64,000 bases of DNA from JANRLT01 sp041736895. Its GTDB lineage: Bacteria; Planctomycetota; Planctomycetia; Pirellulales; JALHPA01. The notes under the pieces were generated by a model. That model saw only the letters and a program-made list of their open reading frames with translations. It was not told where the DNA came from and searched no databases. A program made the position numbers and the translations under genes. Positions 59,141-64,000 of this stretch are shown one piece after another (within the stretch, counting starts at the first letter, position 1; every line of letters begins with the position of its first letter). The stretch spans positions 1-64,000 of the forward strand of contig JBGSSS010000208.1 in the NCBI GenBank assembly GCA_041736895.1, written 5' to 3'.

Positions 59141-60253
59141 TTATTGCCCGGTCGTTCCGCTCAAGATCCGGTCGCGATACATTATCAATCCATGCGCTGC
59201 ATGGTACAATCCGCCGCAATCGAGCGGCACATCGCGGGCTTGGTCCATGAGCGTGACCAATCGATCGCACGCCGCGACCATCCAGGGCTGACGCAACTCT
59301 TCATCGCTCATCGAAGAAACAAGAAATTCAAAGATGTGGCCAGTCGTGCCGACTTGATCCGAGATGTCGGCGACCATCCCAGGCCGCGTAAAATAGTGGC
59401 CTGAAAAGGTGCCGTCGCGATTTTGAAACTTGTCGCGGCAAAGTCTCTTGTACTTTTGCACGGTGTCATCCGCGACTCTCCACCCACCCGTCAATTGCTC
59501 TGGCTTGAGGTTGTCGTTCATCAATTTCTGATTCACAGCCATCGCGAGCGCGTAAAGCCGATGCGTTCCGCCGCACGAGCCGCCGACGATGATGGCGTTG
59601 GCTTCATTGCCTTCCATTCCCGCGAGCCGCTCCGCGGTCCATGTTTCGCCGTTGCGGCTCGTCCAAGATTTATCGAGATCCCAGTAGTTCGGATTGCCTA
59701 CGGCCATCAATGTCCACGATGCTTCCATCCCCGGCGTGAGATCCCATTGCGCTTGCGTGAGGAGATCGTTAAGCGTGTATTGCTTGTTGCCCACAAAAAT
59801 CTGGGTACTGGGATCGAGCCCTGTCTGCGAGAGATAACCGAGCCATTGATCGGGATGGCCTTGGCCTGTCTTCGAACCGATTTCGACCGGCACGACGACG
59901 CCACGATCGCCAGGACGCAGATTCCAACCGGTAAGCGTGTTGCCGTCGCACAGCCACTGGAGTGCGGGAACGAGCTTCCCCTCGTGCTCGATTTCTAGCT
60001 TATCTCCAAATGGCAGGAGGGCGTGCACAATCTGCCACGCCGCATGATCCTTGGTGTTCAGCCGGCGCTGGTTCAGCGTGTGATCGAGTACGCGATCGAT
60101 CCGCTCGCGCAGTTGGTCCTCCTTGGGGAGTTGCTCGGCCGTGAAAACCGGCGCGGGCGAGTCGGTTTCCTTCTTTTGACATCCGCCAAGCGACAGCAAA
60201 ACAGCCGTCAGCAGCAGGAACGGCAGCGAAAGTCGCGACGATAATAATTGCAT
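59141..60253 (-). CDS. Planctomycete lipoprotein, conserved, function unknown
   Basis: The product is 370 aa from ATG 60253 (MQLLSSRLSLPFLLLTAVLL) with a lipobox whose cysteine is Cys25 (LSLGGCQKK). The mature part is helical, with AAWQIVHALLPFGDKLEIEH, MEASWTLMAVGNPNYWDLDK, and GGSCGGTHRLYALAMAVNQK near GLYHAAHGLIMYRDR. The spaced helical repeats recall alpha-alpha barrel enzymes (terpene-cyclase or glycoside-type), but no catalytic motif is recognisable. It stands alone. Confidence 0.75.
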   Translation of the reverse strand: MQLLSSRLSLPFLLLTAVLLSLGGCQKKETDSPAPVFTAEQLPKEDQLRERIDRVLDHTLNQRRLNTKDHAAWQIVHALLPFGDKLEIEHEGKLVPALQWLCDGNTLTGWNLRPGDRGVVVPVEIGSKTGQGHPDQWLGYLSQTGLDPSTQIFVGNKQYTLNDLLTQAQWDLTPGMEASWTLMAVGNPNYWDLDKSWTSRNGETWTAERLAGMEGNEANAIIVGGSCGGTHRLYALAMAVNQKLMNDNLKPEQLTGGWRVADDTVQKYKRLCRDKFQNRDGTFSGHYFTRPGMVADISDQVGTTGHIFEFLVSSMSDEELRQPWMVAACDRLVTLMDQARDVPLDCGGLYHAAHGLIMYRDRILSGTTGQ

Positions 60254-60455
60254 GAAACACCAGGGCGAGCGGTTCGCAATACGGCGAAATTCGGCTCGTG
60301 CGACGCACATAACCGGAACAATCCGACCGAACTCTTGCGGAACCCCGAAAATGGAAAGCTGTAGCGGTCGGGCAAACTTGAGAAACCCCGGCCAATCATA
60401 CGATCTTAGTTTGTAGATTCCGGCGCGTCCATTGGCCGCCGCTTTCCATTACTAC

Positions 60456-60482
60456 AAAGCCAAGGGATTTATTCCCTTGGAG
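60456..60482. repeat. Hairpin repeat, family C variant
   Basis: AAAGCCAAGGGA-TTTAT-TCCCTTGG just before the receiver-kinase start codon. Three base pairs differ from the family C type while both stem halves stay complementary. Confidence 0.8.
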
Positions 60483-60497
60483 GATCGTCGATTGTTC

Positions 60498-61694
60498 ATG
60501 TCCCAGACCAGTCCCTTCACGACCGAGCGTTCGCAAACCGCGCCGGAAATCGCGCTGCGCGGCGTCCTCGTCATCGAAGACGATCCCGGTGTTGCTGACT
60601 TGCTTGCCGATTTGCTCCATGAGTCGTTTGGCGCTGGGGTTCTGATCGAACAGGCGCGCGACTTAAACGCCGCGCGTGCAGCGTTGCAGTATGCCGAGCG
60701 CTACGATTTGGTGCTTGTCGATCAGGTTCTGCCCGACGGACTCGGCTGCGATTTTCTGCGCGAAGGTTCGCAGCAGTGGCCGCAACTGACTTGGATCTTC
60801 GTCACTGGCCAGGGTAGTGAATCGCTCGCCGTGCGGGCGTTTCAATCCGGCGCGCGCGACTACATTGCCAAACGAAATCTCGATGGCCTGGAACTGGGCC
60901 ACACAATCCGCCGAGCGTTGAAGCAGTCACCGCGTGCGAAAGTTTCACAACCGAACCCGTCGAGCGATATCGACCACCATCTCCGCGCGCTATCGCACGA
61001 CATGGGGGCGAATCTGATGCTCATGACGAGCACCGTCGATGTCCTCAAACAAGACGACGCGCCCGCGTCGCCGACGATCACCCGCGAGGGAATCGCGCAC
61101 CTCGAGGCCTGCCTGCGCCAATCGAACAAGTTCATCGGCGACTTGGTGACGCTCGCGCGCTCGGGCACAATCGAGATGGAACCCGAGTTGGTGAAGCCCA
61201 CGGAAATCGCGGCGCAGGTTCAATTTGAACAGCGCCGGCTATTGGCCGAACGCGACATCGAGTTTCTGATCGAAGAAGACCTTCCGCCGGTCATGGTCCA
61301 CCCCGGCCGCTTGAAGCAAGTGCTGACGAATCTGGTCCGTAATGCCGCGCGGCACGGTTGCGCTGCCGTGAAGCCGCAGATCGTGATTCGCTCGAGCACT
61401 GATCCGCGCACCCCGTTGCCCGCGGATTGGCCGCTCGGGGAAGATGACTCGCGTCCCGCGATAGCTGCCGGCAAGCCGGTTTGGCTTTGCGTCTACGACA
61501 ATGGCGCAGGCATCCCGGCCGAGCAGCGCGAAGAAATTTTCATCGCCGGCAAACGTCTGCCCACGGCGCATGCCCAAGGCACCGGCATGGGCTTGGCCAT
61601 CGTCAAGAAAATCATCGACCACTACGCGGGCCGGATTCTTGTTGATCCGCGCACAACTGGCACGGCGATGTTGTTTTCCTTGCCGGGGGCGTGA
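60498..61694 (+). CDS. Receiver domain fused to a histidine kinase
   Basis: The product is 398 aa from ATG 60498 (MSQTSPFTTERSQTAPEIAL); the frame opens at 60432 in a hairpin repeat. A receiver domain comes first (about 20-140; phospho-Asp in DLVLVDQVLPDG). A histidine kinase core follows, with the H-box LSHDMGANLMLMTS (about 175), N-box LTNLVRNAARHG, G1 box YDNGAGIP and G2 box GTGMGLAIVKKI. There is no membrane segment. The receiver-first order suggests a phosphorelay or output-coupled sensor. Its partner is not encoded nearby. Confidence 0.92.
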   Translation: MSQTSPFTTERSQTAPEIALRGVLVIEDDPGVADLLADLLHESFGAGVLIEQARDLNAARAALQYAERYDLVLVDQVLPDGLGCDFLREGSQQWPQLTWIFVTGQGSESLAVRAFQSGARDYIAKRNLDGLELGHTIRRALKQSPRAKVSQPNPSSDIDHHLRALSHDMGANLMLMTSTVDVLKQDDAPASPTITREGIAHLEACLRQSNKFIGDLVTLARSGTIEMEPELVKPTEIAAQVQFEQRRLLAERDIEFLIEEDLPPVMVHPGRLKQVLTNLVRNAARHGCAAVKPQIVIRSSTDPRTPLPADWPLGEDDSRPAIAAGKPVWLCVYDNGAGIPAEQREEIFIAGKRLPTAHAQGTGMGLAIVKKIIDHYAGRILVDPRTTGTAMLFSLPGA

Positions 61695-61695
61695 C

Positions 61696-61719
61696 GTACG
61701 TCAGGCATTCTTGCCTGAC
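61696..61719. repeat. Hairpin repeat, family G variant
   Basis: GTACGTCAGGCA-TTCT-TGCCTGACC, starting right after the kinase TGA. Compared with 45140 the inner pair is A:T instead of T:A, so pairing is kept. Confidence 0.8.
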
Positions 61720-61916
61720 CATGCGCGGGGTTCATCGCGGCGCCGACTCCGCGCTGCAGATTGCTAAGCGGCAAGCGATGGGTCACACTTACTTTGATCG
61801 AAGAGTTTGCGTCGCTCTTGCTTTTCGCCGCTTGAAACGCATCGCTACTGCCACCGGAAAACTGACTTTGCTATGATAAGTCTTCCGACCTGTCATCCTG
61901 CAAACCTGTCTCCTGA

Positions 61917-62780
<864 letters not shown>

Positions 62781-62784
62781 AATC

Positions 62785-62808
62785 GTAGCCAAAGTCGTAA
62801 GACTTTGG
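62785..62808. repeat. Hairpin repeat, family A, single arm
   Basis: GTAGCCAAAGTC-GTAA-GACTTTGG directly after the dehydratase stop codon. The second arm is missing. Confidence 0.82.
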
Positions 62809-62844
62809 ATGCGTTAGTGCAAGCAAATTACAAGGACAATACTT

Positions 62845-63172
62845 AGTACACTGATTTGACAGATGGAAAAGATTTAGGGACTATACCAATACCGTTTTCA
62901 TCACATCACACAGGTGACTAAAGCTGGGTTTACCCGCAAGAGTCGAATTCACACGCAAAAGTTTCGAATAGATATTAGCAGAAGAATGAAGGCAGAAGAA
63001 TATTCCTGAGTCCTTCTCCTGCCTTCATTCTTCTGCCTACTGCCAGACTTTTTAAGCAGCGATAGTTCCGTTTCGCCGAGGAAAACAGTTTCGGGATAGG
63101 CTCTTACTCTGATCTGCAGAATTCATTTCAGATCAGTGTAAATCCGTCTTATCAGTCGCATCAGTGTCCCAT
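62845..63172. repeat. CACTGAT periodic inverted repeat, interrupted copy
   Basis: The left part (62847-62876, starting GTACACTGATTTGACAGATG) and right part (63105-63172, ending ATCAGTGTCCC) together match the intact copy at 46897-47005. The 228-bp MITE-like element at 62877-63104 lies between them. With the half hairpin at 62785 this accounts for the gene-free stretch 62781-63195. Confidence 0.8.
62877..63104. mobile_element. MITE-like element 2 with TA target sites, inserted in a CACTGAT repeat
   Basis: The 228-bp element has ends GGGACTATACC (left) and GGGATAGGCTCT (right; reverse-complement AGAGCCTATCCC), flanked by TA at 62875-62876 and 63105-63106. It carries the same GAATGAAGGCAGAAGAAT palindrome as element 1 and lies in the opposite orientation. 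It has no coding capacity. Removing it and one TA restores a repeat that aligns with 46897-47005. Confidence 0.83.
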
Positions 63173-63195
63173 TCGCTTTCTCGAGATTAGATTCA

Positions 63196-64000
63196 ATGCA
63201 GCCAATTCTCATTAACGGCCAGTGGCAAAAGTCGCAATCGAGCGGTTCGTTTCAAGCCGAAAACCCTGCGGCAATGACGGCACTGCCCGAGCAATTCCCG
63301 ATCAGCACCTGGGCCGACATCGATGCGGCGCTCGCGGCGGCGACAACGGCCGCGGCGCAGTTGAACAAGGTCTCGCCGGAGCGAATCGCCGCGTTTCTCG
63401 ACGACTACGCGGCGCGAATCGAAGCCCGCGCGGATGAGGTTGCGGCGCTGGCTAATCAAGAATCGGGCTTGCCCGTGAAGCCGCGGCTGCGCGATGTCGA
63501 GTTGCCGCGCACGGTGAATCAACTCCGGCTGGCAGCAAAGGCAGCGCGCGAGCAATCATGGGCCGCGGCGACGATCGACACCGCTGCGAATATCCGCTCG
63601 TGCCTGGCGCCGCTCGGGCCGGTTTGGGTGTTTGGCCCCAATAATTTTCCGCTCGCGTTCAACAGCATCTCCGGCGGGGATTTTGCCGCGGCGATTGCTT
63701 CGGGCAATCCGGTCATCGCCAAAGCCAACACGAGTCATCCCGGCACGAGCCGGTTGCTCGGCGAGTTGGCATTCGCGGCGCTGCAAGCAAGCGACCTGCC
63801 GCCGGCGACGCTCCAATTGATCTATCGCACGAGCCACGCCGATGGCGAACGCTTGATCCGCGATCCGCGCACCGCATCGCTCGGCTACACCGGCAGCCGC
63901 AATGCCGGTTTGGTGCTGAAGCGCGCGGCCGACGAGTTGGGCAAGCCGGTCTACTTGGAACTGTCGAGCGTGAACCCGGTGGTGTTTTTGCCGGGCGCTT
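63196..64000 (+). CDS. Alpha-ketoglutaric semialdehyde dehydrogenase, C-terminus outside the window
   Basis: 268 residues are visible. It is an aldehyde dehydrogenase of the 2,5-dioxovalerate type: MQPILINGQWQKSQSSGSFQ at the start, the NAD-binding/oxyanion loop VFGPNNFPLAFNSISGGDFA, GNPVIAKANTSHPGT with the substrate-holding Lys, LGYTGSRNAGLVLKRAA, and ELSSVNPVVFLPGA at the window edge. The catalytic cysteine lies beyond the edge. It oxidises alpha-ketoglutaric semialdehyde to 2-oxoglutarate. Together with the preceding dehydratase it completes a Weimberg-type route from pentonates. Confidence 0.9.
   Translation, partial: MQPILINGQWQKSQSSGSFQAENPAAMTALPEQFPISTWADIDAALAAATTAAAQLNKVSPERIAAFLDDYAARIEARADEVAALANQESGLPVKPRLRDVELPRTVNQLRLAAKAAREQSWAAATIDTAANIRSCLAPLGPVWVFGPNNFPLAFNSISGGDFAAAIASGNPVIAKANTSHPGTSRLLGELAFAALQASDLPPATLQLIYRTSHADGERLIRDPRTASLGYTGSRNAGLVLKRAADELGKPVYLELSSVNPVVFLPGA

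Overview
The window comes from a flagellated planctomycete, most likely of the Pirellulales. Three things point there: a cytochrome-C/DUF1549/DUF1553 sulfatase-neighbour-type protein, tetrahydromethanopterin (H4MPT) biosynthesis genes (DUF447 and beta-RFAP synthase), and several proteins whose N-termini carry the planctomycete-style NPYxxP tail. GC content is moderately high. No rRNA, tRNA or CRISPR array was seen.

Layout. 1-8.0 kb holds single genes: a planctomycete cytochrome C protein cut by the window edge, a maltose-type acetyltransferase, an atypical Gfo/Idh/MocA protein, a small thioredoxin with a strong terminator, and an FHA-GAF sigma-54 activator. This activator is divergent from a large VWA membrane protein (8.4-11.4 kb), which is followed by an aminotransferase. 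12.7-37.4 kb is one long minus-strand flagellar block. Read in the direction of transcription it runs: TPR membrane protein, FlgN-like chaperone, histidine kinase, sigma-54 response regulator, flgB, flgC, fliE, fliF, fliG, fliH, fliI, fliJ, a MotE-like protein, fliK, flgD, flgE, fliL, fliN, fliO, fliP, fliQ, fliR, flhB (fliJ comes after fliI). The kinase/regulator pair and -24/-12 sites upstream of flgB, fliE and fliL suggest sigma-54 control of basal-body and hook genes. flhA, fliM, motAB and flagellin are not in the window.

37.5-45.0 kb carries a hydrolase-fold protein without its nucleophile, malate dehydrogenase, DinB, an FtsQ-like protein, MurB, a stand-alone MurF-N-like domain and a divergent MurE-like ligase. 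This resembles a remnant of a division/cell-wall cluster. 45.3-48.6 kb is a plus-strand run: HTH-EIIA protein, REC-like protein, DUF447, beta-RFAP synthase. 48.8-61.7 kb contains two MFS transporters, a duplicated ABC-2 permease, DUF971, an orphan HicB with an AT-rich DUF2716-like gene, a PaaK-like ligase, a PDZ protein, a secreted Gly/Asn-rich protein, a lipoprotein and a receiver-kinase. The end (61.9-64 kb) pairs a 2-keto-3-deoxy-sugar-acid dehydratase homologue with an alpha-ketoglutaric semialdehyde dehydrogenase, the last two steps of a Weimberg-type pentose oxidation.

The most unusual material is intergenic. At least ten families of short hairpin repeats occur singly or as inverted doublets. 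Many are bounded by GTAG...CTAC, as in REP/REPIN elements. They sit directly after stop codons, sometimes supplying the stop codon, and punctuate the flagellar block. Within and between families the stem bases change in compensating pairs. Two MITE-like elements with TA target sites are also present. One is inserted in a second repeat family, whose uninterrupted copy is also in the window.
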